A stretch of 64,000 bases of DNA. It comes from Ustulina deusta. Its lineage: Eukaryota; Ascomycota; Sordariomycetes; Xylariales; Xylariaceae. The position numbers and the translations under genes are program-made. This document shows, in pieces, positions 1-12,688 of the stretch (the stretch's first letter is position 1; every line of letters starts with the position of its first letter). The notes under the pieces were generated by a model. That model made no database searches and had not been told where the DNA came from. It saw only the letters and a program-made list of their open reading frames with translations. The stretch covers positions 186,001 through 250,000 of the forward strand of contig JAJNNX010000058.1 of the NCBI GenBank assembly GCA_023159155.1, given 5' to 3'.

Positions 1-3000
1 TTAAAAGTTTTTTTATAAGTTTTATAAAATTAATTAAACTTAATTAGTATATTTTTAAATTTTTAAGCTATATATTAAGTATTATTAGAATTATAGCTTT
101 TTTAAGCAATTTAATATTATAGTTTTTTGTTTGTTTTTATATATTTTAAATTATTTAATTTGTTTAATTTTAAATTTTGTTTTGCTATTAATATTTTTAG
201 CTAAAAATAATAATTAGATTTATTAAAATAAAAAATTATTGCTTATTTTTTATAATTAGTTAATATAAAATAAGTTTTTTATTTTGTAAAAATTAAACAA
301 ATTAAAAATATAGCTAAATTTTTATTTTTTAAAAATTTTAAAAAATTTAATTAACTAAAAATCTAATTTAATAGTTAGTACTTGCGTTATAAAGCTTTTT
401 TTTTTTTAAAAAAACCTTATTTTTTATTTTAAAATTTATTAAACATTTTTTTTTATTAGTTTATAGCTTATATTGTTTTTATATAAAAATTGCTATATTA
501 TATATTATTTTTTAAACGTTCTAAGTTTAGCGGACTAGTTCGAACGCTTATTGCTTAATATTAAAATTTATAATAGTTTTATTAATATTTATTATTAAAA
601 AGTTTTATATTTTTATTTTTATTATTATTTTTACTAATAATATATTAATTAATAAATATTATAAAAAATTATATATAAAGTTTAAAATAAAAAAATAAAT
701 ATTTTAATTATTTTAGTATTTATTAATATAAAAACAAAATTATTAGTCTAGTTTTTAATTAATTAATTTTATTACTTTTTAGGTTTAAAAATAATAAATA
801 TTATTAAAATAGTACTTAGTACTTATAAAACTATTAATTATTACTATAAATTTAAAAATAAATAGTTTTATATTATTTAATATTTATATATTTAGTATAT
901 TAAAAAATTTATATAAACTTTTATAATATTATATAGCTAATAATTTTATAATATTTGTTTTTTTATTAAATAAAGTTATAATTAAATAGCTAAATTTATT
1001 TATAAATATTTATATATAGTTATAATTTTATTAGTTAAGTAATATATTTTTATTATTTATTATTATATATTATTATACTATAGCTAATATAAATAATAAA
1101 TAAAAAAAACTAAAAGTTTTATTTTATAATATTTTTTTTTTTTATAGTTATAATAATTATATATATATTATTTATAATTATATTTTAAATAAAACTAATA
1201 ATATTTTTGTTTTAATATTTTAATTGTTTTATATTAATTTTAGTATATAATAATTAAAAATATATAAACTTTTTAAATTAAAACTATATAAAAAAAAATA
1301 GTCCTATTTAAAATAATTTTAAATATATATAGCTTTTTATTTTTATTTTTTAGATTTTATAGCTAGTTTTTTTATTTAATTAAATTTATTAGGTTAGCTT
1401 TTTAAAAAATATTAAATAAAAGGTCTATAATTAATATAAAACTTAATATTTTATTAAGCAGAACTAATATTATTATTTATTTTTTAGCTTTTTTAGCTTT
1501 AATTATAAAAAGTTTAGCTATTTTTTTTAATAAAATATTAACTACTATATTTTTTTATTTTAATTAATATTAAAAAATAATATTAAAGTTTAATAAAAAA
1601 TTAGCTTAATATATTTATTATATTAATAAAATTTAATAATTAGTTATTATAAAAAATTTAGTTTTAAAAAGCTTTAAGTAATAATATTTTAAAGTTTATA
1701 TTACTAATAAAAATTTATAGTTTTAAATTAAATAGGTTTGCTTAATTAATATTATTATTTTAAAAAAATATTTTATAGGTTTTTAGGTTATATTTTTTTT
1801 TATTACTAAATAATTTTTTTTGTTATATTATATAAAATATTTGTTTTTATTTATATTAGTTAGCTAGGCTTAAAAAAAACTAAAACAAATATTTTATATA
1901 CTAATAGTTTTATATATTTAAAAGTTTATTTTTGTTTTAATCCTATTATAAATAGTTTATTTTTTTTTAATAATTAATTTAAAAAAGTAGTAATTTTACT
2001 AATATAATAAATAAATAAATAAATATAATTATAAAACTTAAAAAATAACTAAATTATTTTTTATAATTATTTTTTTAATATTTAGCTTAATATAAATAAT
2101 AAATTATTTTTTTATAATAAATTTATTATTATTTTTTAGTTTTAAACTAAATTAAAATATTATTTATATAAATATTTATAAATTTGTTTAAAAGTTTTTA
2201 AATTTATATATTAATAAAAGTTTGCTACTAAGCAAGTTTTATTTTTAAACTAAATAATAAAACTTTTTATTTAAATATTTTTTTATTAATAATTAATTAT
2301 AAATTTATATTTAATTAATTTAAGTTTAAATATAAATAAAATAAAAATAATATTTAAGTTTATATTTTATTTAATAAAATTTATAGCTAATAGTTTATTT
2401 ATAAACTTTTTTTTTTAAAAAATAAATTATATAAATATTTAATATTAATAAAGCTTAAAGATATATTTTTGATTATTAAGTTTTAATATTATATTAAATT
2501 TTAGTTATAATAATAATAAAGTTTTAATTTTTTTTTTTAAAAAAAATCTTTTTAAATATAATAATTAAAAAAACAAAAAACTTTATATTAATTTTATATA
2601 CTTAAAGTTTTTTCTTTTTAAAAATAAAATTAGTTTATTATTAAAAGTTTTTTATAGTACTATTTAATTAATTTAAATTTATTTTTTTTATAAAATATTA
2701 ATTATTTTTAAATTTTTTTTAAATAATTTAATATAATTATTTTTAATTATTATAAACTTAATTATAATAAGCTTTTTTAAAAAGTTTTTAATAATAGTTT
2801 GGTTTTTTTTTTTTTTTAAATTATTATATAGATTTTTTTTGTTTTAAGTTTAAAAATCTTAAGTTTTTTTTATATTTTTTTAGTTTTAATTATTTTTAAA
2901 AAGTTGTTTTAATATTTAATAGTATTTTTTTAATACTTAATTATATTAATTAGTATTTTTTTATATTTTTAAGTTTATATTTTATTATTTATAACTAAAA

Positions 3001-5280
3001 AGTTTAATTATAATTATTAGCAAAAATTAAATTAATAAAAATAAATTATTTAATTAAATTAATTTTTTTTTTTTAATTTTTATTAAAATATTTTGTTTTA
3101 TTAACTATTTAATATTACAAATAATATTATAACTAAAATTAATAACTTAAAATATTTAATTTTTATAATATATATTAAATATTTATAAATTTTGCTAATT
3201 ATTTTATTTTAATAGTTATAAAACTTTTAAAGTTTAATTAAACAAACTATTTTTATTTTTAATTATTATTTAATTTATTATATAAATTTATAGCTAATTA
3301 TTAAAAAAATCTAAGCTTTAATATTATATAAAACTAAAGTTTTTATTTTAATATTATTAATTTATAATTAAATAAATATTTTAAAAATAATTAATTTGTT
3401 TTAGTTATATATTTTAATTAAAATAAATAAAAAAACTAATAAAAAAACTTTTATTAGTTTTATTTGTTTTTTAAATTAAATAAACTACTAGAACTATTTT
3501 TATTATAAACTTTTTTTATTAATTAAATATTTAAAACTTTAAACTTTTAATTAAAATAATTAATTAATAAATATTTTTTTTATTATAAATAAAATAAGTT
3601 TTATTATTTTAATAAAAAAAAATTTTTTTATAGTTAATATTTAATTTAACTATTTTAAAATTAGCTAAAAATTAATAAATAAGTTTATTAAAATTTTAAT
3701 TATTTAAATTAGATTTTTATTTAGTTAAATTAATAAATTTAATTTATTAATAGTTTTTATAAGCTTATTTAATATTATATATTAATTTAATAATTTTATT
3801 AATAAATAATTTATAAAAAATATTTAAATTTATATAAAAATAATTTTATAATTTATATTTTTATTAATATTTTTATTAGTTTTATATATATAAATTTAAA
3901 ATATTTTATAAATAATAATTATTTAATTAAAATTATAATAAATTATTAATAAAACTTAAATTATTTTAATAATATTATTAAATAATTTTTTAATTAAATA
4001 AAAATATATTTTAATTAATTTATAATATATTAAAATTAGCTATTTTTAGTTTAAAATATAATAATATTTTTATTTAGTTTTTTTATTAGTTTATAAACCT
4101 AATTATTAAATAAAACTTTATTTTTTATAAACTTACTAAAATTAATTTTTTATATTTTAATTTTTTTAATATAAATAAAATTTAAAATATTAAAAAATAA
4201 ACTAATAAAATAAAAAATAAATAAAATAATAAAACTAAAAAGTTTAAAATTAATATTTTTAAATATATTTTTTATTATTAAATTATAATTATTTTTTAAA
4301 AATATTAAAATAAATATATTAAAAAATTAATATTTTATTTTTTTAATTTATTAAAAAAGTTTTATTAAAACTAATATAAAATTATAAACTTATATAATTA
4401 TAATATTTATTAATATATTTTTAAATATATTATTTATTTTAAATTATTTTATTTTTAGTTTAAATTTTATTTTTTTAACTTTTAACTTTTTATTTTTTTT
4501 AGATTTTTTTTTTTTATAAAAATTTTTTTTTTAAAATTATTTAATAATAAAAAACTAGCTATATTTAAAAATTAAAATTGTTCTAATTGTTTAAAAACTA
4601 AAAATAAAATAAAAATATTTAAAGTTAAGTTTTTTATAAATTATTAGTTTTTAAATAATATAAAAATTAAAAATTTTATTAAAATTATATTAAAATTAAG
4701 TTTATATTATAAAATATATAATTTTTTATATTAAATATATAATTAAAAAAAAAGTTTATTTATATTTTATTAATTATAATAAAATAAAAAATATATATTT
4801 ATTAAATATTTATTAATAAATAATTAATAAGTTTAAAGTAGTATTATAATTAGTTAAATAAAACTTTTATAGCTAATTTATTAATATTATAAATAAAAAC
4901 TCTAAACTAAAAAAAAAAAAAAAAAAAAAAAATTAAAGTTTATAAAATAAATAAATATAAATTTTATATATATAGCTATAAAATTATAGGTTGGTTTATA
5001 TATAGATTTTCTATTTTATTGCTATATAGGTCTAGAATTCTTATAAGTTTTGCTAAAACTATACTAACTATTATATTTATAAAAAAGACTTATTATAAAT
5101 TATAAAAAAAGAAAATCTAGTAATATATTTAAAATTTTCTAAAAATATTAAAATACTATATTTATTATTTATATTTATAAGTTATATTTTATATAATTAT
5201 ATTAAACAACTAAAGCAACATATAAGTTTAGAATAAATAGGAGTATTAAAATATAAAAATTAGGTATACTTTATTTTTTA
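1..5280. repeat. RIP-degraded AT-rich repeat block (unidentified transposon remnant)
   Basis: About 5.3 kb of extremely AT-rich DNA with no open frame of useful length on either strand. The few remaining C residues lie almost all in CpT and the few G residues in ApG, so AGCT and TAGCTA recur; CpA, TpG and CpG are rare. That is the residue expected when C-to-T changes at CpA have run to exhaustion on both strands, the hallmark of fungal repeat-induced point mutation of duplicated DNA. The block starts before the window and fades out over about 4960-5280 into normal composition. The original element cannot be named from the sequence, because no protein motif, long terminal repeat or terminal inverted repeat survives. 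It probably forms heterochromatin (inference). Confidence 0.85.
4909..4932 (+). repeat. 24-base poly-A run near the edge of the AT block
   Basis: An uninterrupted run of 24 A sits about 350 bases inside the right edge of the AT-rich block. It could be the poly-A tail of a plus-strand LINE-like element destroyed by RIP, since A residues are not RIP targets. It could also be a chance homopolymer in very AT-rich DNA. Confidence 0.4.
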
Positions 5281-6903
5281 ACTATATATATTACTAGATT
5301 CCCCTAGACTTTTAGTTCTTGATTTTTTCTTCTAATTATCCTAAATATACAAAACATTCTGCTCACTTATATACGTATCCACTTATCTTGACATATAATA
5401 GTAGTTCAAATGTATTTAAAGGCTTGCTGCCGCTTTTTCCGTCAGTCCAGCCCACGCTTTACTTGCCTAACTCTCTATGTTTTTACTTGAGCTCTCAACT
5501 TTTTGATCAAAGCCCGACTTTGCTATTTACAAAAGCTGTAATTGCTACCGTTTATCTTTTCTGCTATATCTAGAGCTTAAGAGCCTAGGTGGGCTGGTCG
5601 TGGTGACACCTATCCCATACACATAGCAGATCTATCCATAGCTTCACGTCGTAGACTTGAGAGAATCAACAACTATTCTGGCCTCATTGAACTCACCATT
5701 AGACGGCGACTGCGCCGTAACAATTATTAGTTCTAAAAGCTATATAGCGTAGCAAAGTAACGTAGTAAATGTAGCTAGGGCTACTCTACTAAATAATTTT
5801 ATATTGAAGTGGGCAACTATAAATGGCTGTTCACAGCCTATGGATATGTCGCAGCGCCCCTACACTGGAGATAGACCGAACCTACACTTCCTAGCATAGT
5901 AATCACTCTGTTCTCCTGGGGGATCAATTGGTCAATTGTAGGAAACAAGAAATATGAATTCATTCGCAATGTTAGCTATGTTGTGGATGCCCTTCCAATT
6001 TTCAAGAAAGTCAACGCCCATGGTGTTTATATCCCATACGAGTGAAGCCACCGAGTGGCTCATGAATGTACTGAGCCCCTGCGATCCACTCACACCACTT
6101 CAATATATAAATACCTTCCTATGGAAAAGAAAAAGGTGCAGAACCAGAGCAATAAACAACGCGAGCTTTACAGCAATATGTGGCTAGATCTACATCCCTA
6201 AAATCGGACAGGTATACCGTAGCTGGTTGAGTCAAATTAGAACTCGCGGAATTAATTGTGCTGCGATTCAAGCTAGGTTGGAGTGTATTCCCATGAAACG
6301 ATCAGCATTATGCCAGCGGTCCCCTGCGGGCGATTTGACTATATGTTAAAGAACGAATCGCATCAAACGTCTGTTCTACCCCTCTTCTCCTGATGGAGGT
6401 CAGCCCAGCAAATGGACCACAGGAAATAGGAGCAAACGTATCTGAAATTTCATATGCTTCATCTTTTTCATACAGTGATGGTGTTATTATGTTCAATCAA
6501 TGTATCGCGTGTGAAGATTAACGATACAGGCCATGCACTTGACTGGGTAATATTCTCCTGCCACGGTTGCCTGGACGTTTCATTTGCCGTGCAATCAATA
6601 ACCCATAACATGATAATTTGGAACTTTGAAGCCCGAGAGCCTACAGACGCCCGAGACAAGCGAGCCAATGAAACTGCCCAAGGAACTTCTTTAGATGCAA
6701 CCAATACATAAATAGTATCACCTCAGCTGCGCCACCACTTGGAGGTAATATGAAGTGCCATCACAGGAGTGCCCAGTTGCGAAACCCCTCATCTCACCGC
6801 CATGGCACAACACCCCCCCCCAATTTTATCTTCATCGCCCGGGTGCGAAGAGACAACGTAGCGACAGGTATATCAATCACTTGCGGCGAGGGGCATAAAT
6901 CCC
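5281..6903. other. Intergenic, no supported gene
   Basis: Composition returns to normal after about 5280. Open frames are short (at most 85 codons), overlap one another on both strands and show no recognisable motif. The last few hundred bases are the likely promoter and leader of the zinc-finger gene starting at 6904. Confidence 0.6.
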
Positions 6904-8877
6904 ATGGCTTCCACTACAACATCGCCGGACAGCAATGAGTTGGGTAGTCAATTGGATTGCAAGAGCCCGTCCAAAGAGATATGCGCTCATTCCGCCGGAA
7001 GAAGTACTCCATGCTTCCTGTGCTCTCCTTGGGCCCTTCTCCCCGTCGACGGAATAAACAGCGAGTCCACAAGGAGCCCCTTCAGTAGATTTGGCCCGAC
7101 AAGCTCCGAGAAGAACCGATTGTTAGGGATGCTCATGTCTCATTTCGCCGGGGCTTTCACGCAGCTTGAGCTCCTTGGTCCAGAATCTTCCCTTTCCGCC
7201 CACCTTGACGATTTAGAGGGGTTGTCAAACGATCAGCTTCAAAGTGGCACCGTGTTTCTTCGGAAAAGTCACGTCATGGCAGTAGAAAATGGTTCCAACA
7301 TCACGGAAATTCGAATCTCTTGGGAGAAGGGTAAACCGGACAAGGAATCGGAAGTGGACAGCCTCACGGCATCAAACGCCCTAAGCCGCTACAATAGCCT
7401 GAACAACCACGTAAACTTTTCTGGGTCAATTCAGCGATTTACATTCTACTATAAACTAACACTCGAGAGTTATACCTGCCATGAGAATGATCATATCGTA
7501 CATCACAGTTCTGCTTTGAGCGAGGTGGCTACCAAAATGCACGGCGATCTTTATCACCGGAGTGTCGGGACAGAGCAAATGGCACATTGGGCCATATATT
7601 CCTCTCGATGGTGCTCACCGGCTCGTCGGCGGAGCGACGTGCCGAAACGTTGGATAGATCTCCCGGTGTCATATGACTACACTTTCTCTGGCGGAGAAAC
7701 GGTCCTCCTTGTGGTTATTCAAATAAATATGTGCACTACAGCGATTATTCAGCTCAGTTTCCAGGATCTGGATTACAGTCCTCTCGAGGACAGTGTGGAT
7801 CGCAAAGCAAACCAGTTTGATGCTGACACACAGACCTCAATATCCCACGAAAGATTATTCCTGAAAGCGGATTGTCGTGATGTTATCAAGAAAGAGGACA
7901 CAATGAAACACGAAAGCACGTCCAATCAAGAAAGAAGATCTGATAGGATCAAGGCTGCAATGAATGTACGCGAGAATTCAGCAGCCCAGAAGAATCCAGG
8001 AACCTCGCAATCTCAATCCGGGAGCAAACCAGTAAAGCGACGAAAAGACACCGAAGAACTTGAGCGCGAACAGCTCGGAGAGCAAACTACCCCGAGGGAC
8101 ATTCCAACTAAAAAGATAAGGGCTCTGGATGATACTGGTGGCTTAGCCTGCCCATTTTATAAAATGGATCCTTGGAAGTTTGATCGATGTCTCAGCTATA
8201 AACTATCAAAGATGAGCTACGTAAAACAACACCTGTTGCGGTATCATGACGCATCCCATTGCAATTGTCCGACATACCAGCATCCTTCCAACAATAAGGC
8301 GGAACGAGATTCTCACCCTAGATCCCAAGATTGCCAGAAAAGTCAATACACACTTTACGTCATGACGGCCGAACAAAAACGGGATATTCAGCGCGCAGCT
8401 GGGCGTAAAATCACATGTGAGGGCAAATGGTATCAGATTTGGTCTATCCTATTCCCTGGCGCCAAAAGGCCCGATTCTCCGTTTGTGAAGGGCCATTATT
8501 TCGCGGAGGTACTATCCTCAATCCGAGCTTTTTATCATAACTCTAGGTCACACATTATTGAAGAAACTTTCCGCGAGGTAATGGGAAATGGCCACACATA
8601 TCACGAGGCTTTTGATGGATTACTAAAGAAAATCGAACACCAAGCATTAACCCAATCCTCGGGGCCGGGCGCATCTTTCCATTCTGATAGTAGCATCGAA
8701 ACCGAGGGCGCGGATTGGCCAGTTGCTCGCAGAAGCCCATGTGTGAAGAGTCTAAGCACGAACAAAGCGCCACTTTCATTATCTTCCACTCTGGGCTATC
8801 ATTATCCAATTCCTATTCCAAGCCCCTCGGTCATCACAGACGATAAGCAGGAGGGTCTCGCTCTCAGGCATCCGTAA
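6904..8877 (+). CDS. Fungal CPFYK-type zinc-finger protein, large member (3' frame uncertain)
   Basis: Single open frame of 657 residues with a good start context (CCCATGG). Residues about 415-475 hold a fungus-specific zinc-finger-like domain: ACPFYKMDP, then a Cys in FDRCLSYKL, then YVKQHLLRYH giving two His, followed by a Cys-rich stretch. In the related protein at 17314-18051 the next ligands read CPRC; here they read CPTY after CNC, so the second metal site may be altered. A basic, Lys/Arg-rich stretch (about 340-400) precedes the finger, and a WYQIWSILFPG segment follows it, matching WRDVWRIIFGR in the relative. A role in DNA or RNA binding is inferred only; the N-terminal 330 residues are unrecognised. 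The frame stops at 8877, but a second open frame continues directly to 9166, so the real C-terminus probably differs. Confidence 0.7.
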   Translation: MASTTTSPDSNELGSQLDCKSPSKEICAHSAGRSTPCFLCSPWALLPVDGINSESTRSPFSRFGPTSSEKNRLLGMLMSHFAGAFTQLELLGPESSLSAHLDDLEGLSNDQLQSGTVFLRKSHVMAVENGSNITEIRISWEKGKPDKESEVDSLTASNALSRYNSLNNHVNFSGSIQRFTFYYKLTLESYTCHENDHIVHHSSALSEVATKMHGDLYHRSVGTEQMAHWAIYSSRWCSPARRRSDVPKRWIDLPVSYDYTFSGGETVLLVVIQINMCTTAIIQLSFQDLDYSPLEDSVDRKANQFDADTQTSISHERLFLKADCRDVIKKEDTMKHESTSNQERRSDRIKAAMNVRENSAAQKNPGTSQSQSGSKPVKRRKDTEELEREQLGEQTTPRDIPTKKIRALDDTGGLACPFYKMDPWKFDRCLSYKLSKMSYVKQHLLRYHDASHCNCPTYQHPSNNKAERDSHPRSQDCQKSQYTLYVMTAEQKRDIQRAAGRKITCEGKWYQIWSILFPGAKRPDSPFVKGHYFAEVLSSIRAFYHNSRSHIIEETFREVMGNGHTYHEAFDGLLKKIEHQALTQSSGPGASFHSDSSIETEGADWPVARRSPCVKSLSTNKAPLSLSSTLGYHYPIPIPSPSVITDDKQEGLALRHP

Positions 8878-9166
8878 GCCCCAAGAAATCCCTTCCATCC
8901 GTAATGGCGCTGATGCAATCGAAAGCCATGGGCTGGGTTTAGGATCACCGGGTACTTCACAGTTCCACCAAACGCACTGGCCAATGTCATACCAAGAAAC
9001 CCCGCCGCTTGACCCCGAACTCCAAGATATGGTCAATTATAACGACAATACGATCGATCTGTGCCAAATGGGGGCCATATTTGAATTTACCTACTCGCCA
9101 AGTTCACCCACTGCTGCAGATCATGCAAATATTGGTACCGGAATCCCCGATTGGGTAGCGGAATAG
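8752..9166 (+). other. Likely displaced C-terminal part of the zinc-finger gene (frame +1)
   Basis: The frame one base ahead of the upstream gene is open from about 8752 to a stop at 9164-9166 and reads like coding sequence, with acidic and Pro/Gln-rich stretches such as PPLDPELQDMVNYN and FEFTYSPSSPTAAD. It overlaps the end of the upstream frame by more than 100 bases. I found no good intron that would join the two frames, so a one-base indel between about 8752 and 8876 is the simplest explanation. It may be a real mutation or a sequencing error. Confidence 0.45.
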
Positions 9167-10273
9167 AGAGGTAAGTAAAACACCACCAAGGCTGATGATA
9201 CCCATTGTGTTTTAATATATTTAAACAGGTAGTCGTGCATTAGGCTTACTGGGGTAGTCCTGTTGCTAATACGTGCAGATTTCGGTCTACCTGACGCCTT
9301 AGCAGGTGGAAGATAGGCACGCCTGCTTTTACGATATACCCAACGAGAGTATTACTAGTCGTTCTCTAGGTAACTATCATTTGGAAAGTTGTCTATTCGA
9401 TATCACGGGGCCTATTCTCAGTTGTTGTGTTATATTTCTTTAGTTCATGCGGGACGAACACCGTGATGACGGATTCAACTGACGCAGTTGGTTTAATGAC
9501 CAACTCTCTACATTGCACTATCTTATTGGGGGAAGAAGGCTGCCAAGAATATATCTGCAGGTTAGCCTGGGTTCTCATATTATGCATGATGAATCAAATC
9601 TCAAAGCACCACTTAATTAATCGATTCTCGCGTTCTAGACTTCGGACTACGAGGCAGGCAGGTTGGCTCAAGAGCTGCACTTCACGTCAGGCTGGACTGA
9701 TGGTCGCTCGTAAACTCATGCCTAGGTCCAAATCTGCCTGGACTTGCACTTGGGGCTATATAAGTAGTCTCCAAGAGAACGACATGGGTGGTCCTGCATG
9801 TGTGCAAAGGGATATCTACTAGTAGATGAGACTGGCAATCTGCGTAAGCATGCAAGTCTTAATCAAGGGATCGTTCCGTGTCGAGTGAAGATTGCGAAGC
9901 GCCCTATCAAAAATTCTCAGGGGTAGTATTTTCGACACTCCCTCGCAATATGCGGCCGCTGCTCCTTTTGCGGCAGGCTGCGTTGAGACCAACACCAACC
10001 ACACCACCCACCCTCATTGCGTAGGCGAAAGTTGCGGCGTGCATTGACTTAAGTTTGCCGGTCCAATAATCACCCAAAAGACGAAGAAAGGCGCGTCTCT
10101 TGTAGGTAGTCCTAGGATGGCCGTCCCCCGGCCGTTTAGTTCCTTGTGTGCGGCTCAGCCCTGCTGCGGGCAAGGACAGTGAATTACTTAAAGCAAGCAA
10201 GCTCCACTGTGGGGGGGAATATGCGGATCCCCGTCTTGTCTTTCTTGCGCTAGCCCCGATTCTGCCCCGAGCC
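9167..10273. other. Intergenic, no supported gene
   Basis: Only short overlapping frames without motifs. Contains the 3' flank of the zinc-finger gene and the promoter of the DUF6594 gene. The frame of the DUF6594 exon stays open upstream to about 10148, but the ATG in GCCATGG at 10274 is the better start. Confidence 0.55.
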
Positions 10274-11474
10274 ATGGCCCAGGAACCCACGCCAGTCCCG
10301 ATAGACTTGGATTCTCTGGAGGTTGGTGGTTATAGCCGGTTGGCCGAGTACATGGGCCAGCAGCCCCAGCTCTCCATCTTCCGGAGATTTGGGACCTTGA
10401 CTAACGCGAACCTGCTGTACCTCCAGGCTGAGCTCACGGACCTTGAGCGTCAGTTGGAGTTTGTTCAGAAGCAGGATAACCAGTCAAACGACGATGCTCG
10501 ACGACGGTATTTTCGGTCATGGTACCAGCTGTCCGAGTCAGCTGGTCTCGACGTAGGCAGCCCGGAACGAGAACAATACGAATTGATCATGAAACTTCGC
10601 AAGCTCATGGACCAGTACCGTACGTCCTGATTCCCCTACCTTGCCTTCTCTTCCGCATGCTGCCCATTTCCCCGTGGGAGTGATCAAGTGTCGTTTCGCC
10701 CAAGCCGATTTCCTAACAACGATCTAAACCTCCTATAGATCAAGCACTCTACTTTCATAACGCGGCACTGGCGCTTCGGACACCACACATAAAGATACTC
10801 GGAGACCTGCGCGAATGGATGCGGCGTCCAACAATGGGCTTTATTCATATTTTAAGCATGGACTGGCGAACATGGGAATACTGCGATAAAACCGACATGA
10901 TTACATTCGAGAACTCGGTAATGGACCGGTTCACCTCGTTGATAACGTATACTATCGTTGACATCTACCATAGCCTCATTGGGAGGCATATTCATGTATG
11001 AATATCCCGCTGATAGAGAGGCGTCTTCTCAATGCTGTATTTAGTTTTCTTATAGCTTTTTATCGGGAATGCTCCGGCTAACAGAAGGTAAAATAGCAAG
11101 CGAGAGAGGAGACGAGTCTCCCGCTAAACTACCGAGATCACCGCCATAAAGTAACATATACCCATAGGTCAATTGCTCGGTTTACCCAAACTTTTACCGT
11201 ATTGATTGCCTGTACGTTGCCGATTGCTGGTATTGTTGTTCTATACAACGTGCACGATATGGCTATACGACTCGGTATTATTGCGGCTTTAACAGGACTG
11301 TTCTCGACATCGATGAGCATTCTCACGACAGCGTCGCTTCAAGAGATCTTTTCTGCCACTGCAGCGTAAGCGCAGCATGACCCTGCGGCCTTTCTCCTAT
11401 CCTGCGCTGACTTTGCCAATAGATTTGCAGCTGTCCTGGTGTTTTTTCTTGGAAGCACAAATACCGGGCCGTAA
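10274..11474 (+). CDS. DUF6594 family membrane protein, four exons
   Basis: Exons at 10274-10619, 10739-10995, 11097-11365 and 11423-11474 give 307 residues with all phases consistent. The donors are GTACGT, GTATGA and GTAAGC; branch-like CTAAC sits before the first two acceptors and CTGAC before the third. The start GGYSRLAEYMG, followed by IFRRFG and NLLYLQAELTDLE, is the N-terminal signature of the fungal DUF6594 family. The middle is helical. The C-terminus has the family's closely spaced hydrophobic segments: TQTFTVLIACTLPIAGIVVLY, then GIIAALTGLFSTSMSIL, then FAAVLVFFLG. The protein is probably anchored in a membrane by this end; its function is unknown. Unlike several neighbours it has no lesion, and every splice site is needed to keep the frame, so it is probably functional. 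Confidence 0.85.
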
Positions 11475-12660
11475 GAGCAGCATCGTCCGTCCTCTGGGAT
11501 TAAGAATGTAGCTTGCTGCAAAAATAGAGGGTTGACTAAAACCTTGAATTTGCTCTTCGGCCGTCCGACTAAGGATCCCTCGTCAGTCTGTCTGTCGGGG
11601 AGGCTTTCTATGATGTCCAAGGCTCCCCAACAGATTGGCGAGGATCCGGCCGATGTATAAGTTGAAAGTTTTGTCCACCCTGATTTTAGCAAGCTAACAC
11701 CATCCCTACTTAGTAGCTTATAGCGGCTTGGCGGGTCCATTGGTAGGTGCCTCTAAGTCCTTTCGAGTGTGATTATTGTCTACGCCGGACGCAGAGAACG
11801 ACCTGTGTCACATGCATGCATGCCAATGGGGTTATTGGTTATTCTATCTCATTTCCCGTTGTGACGGATTTCAAGAAAACAAGCAGACACAGACACATTG
11901 GAACAGCAGGGGTCTCATTACTTATCTAGTGGTTTCCTACAACATTTTTGGTTATAGTCTCTGTCAAGCTAAGTGGTGGCAGGGCATCCACTATGAGGGG
12001 TTGCTATGTGCCCTGTACTTTCCCAAAAGAAATTGGTCTCGAAGTGGAAAAGATGTTGTCTTGTTGATGGAGGGGTCTCCAGCGTAAGCCTGCTAGCTAA
12101 ATACAGTGGGAGCCTGACTGTGCCCTCCCTAACCTTTACGCACTTGCACCTCCCCAATTCCCAACAGTCAGTCTCCTTACATTCATTCCCATTACCCCGC
12201 GTGCGTATCACACTTTCCTATTCACACCGACTTCTGCTAACCTGCCTTTCGATACTGTCAACATACCTAGTCTCTATCTATCTGTGTAGGAATTACTTCG
12301 TATAAACAATCAGTAAAATAATGCACAGCGCTGTTCACATTGATGCTGGTGTGACATAGGTACGAGCTGTGAATACTAAATACGGAGGGTATTTATATTC
12401 ATCGTGTAGACTAAGTACCTACCCCGGCGCGACATGTATTTCCATAGATACCAACCATCATGCGCTGATACCAGGCTAGGACGCCGCTTACGACCCCGGA
12501 TAGGCGGCTGAGCGTTGACGCAACAACCACTAGAATGTTTGGCTTCATGGGCGTAGATAGCTCTGTTGCTTCGTGAGTGGCACTCGACCCTTAAGCACTA
12601 AAAAGCCCACAACTGTAGATATCCGAGGTGAGTACCCAGCTACAAGGTCTAGTGCGAACG

Positions 12661-12688
12661 CCCGCAATCAAAGGCCCGCAATCAAAGG
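12661..12688. repeat. Perfect tandem duplication of a 14-base unit
   Basis: CCCGCAATCAAAGG occurs twice in immediate succession. No coding frame is affected. It looks like a slippage or end-joining duplication. Confidence 0.8.

Noticed and set aside
1..5280. Mitochondrial DNA insertion as the source of the AT-rich block
   Set aside because: No mitochondrial gene motif or tRNA is visible, and the C-in-CpT / G-in-ApG bias fits RIP better.
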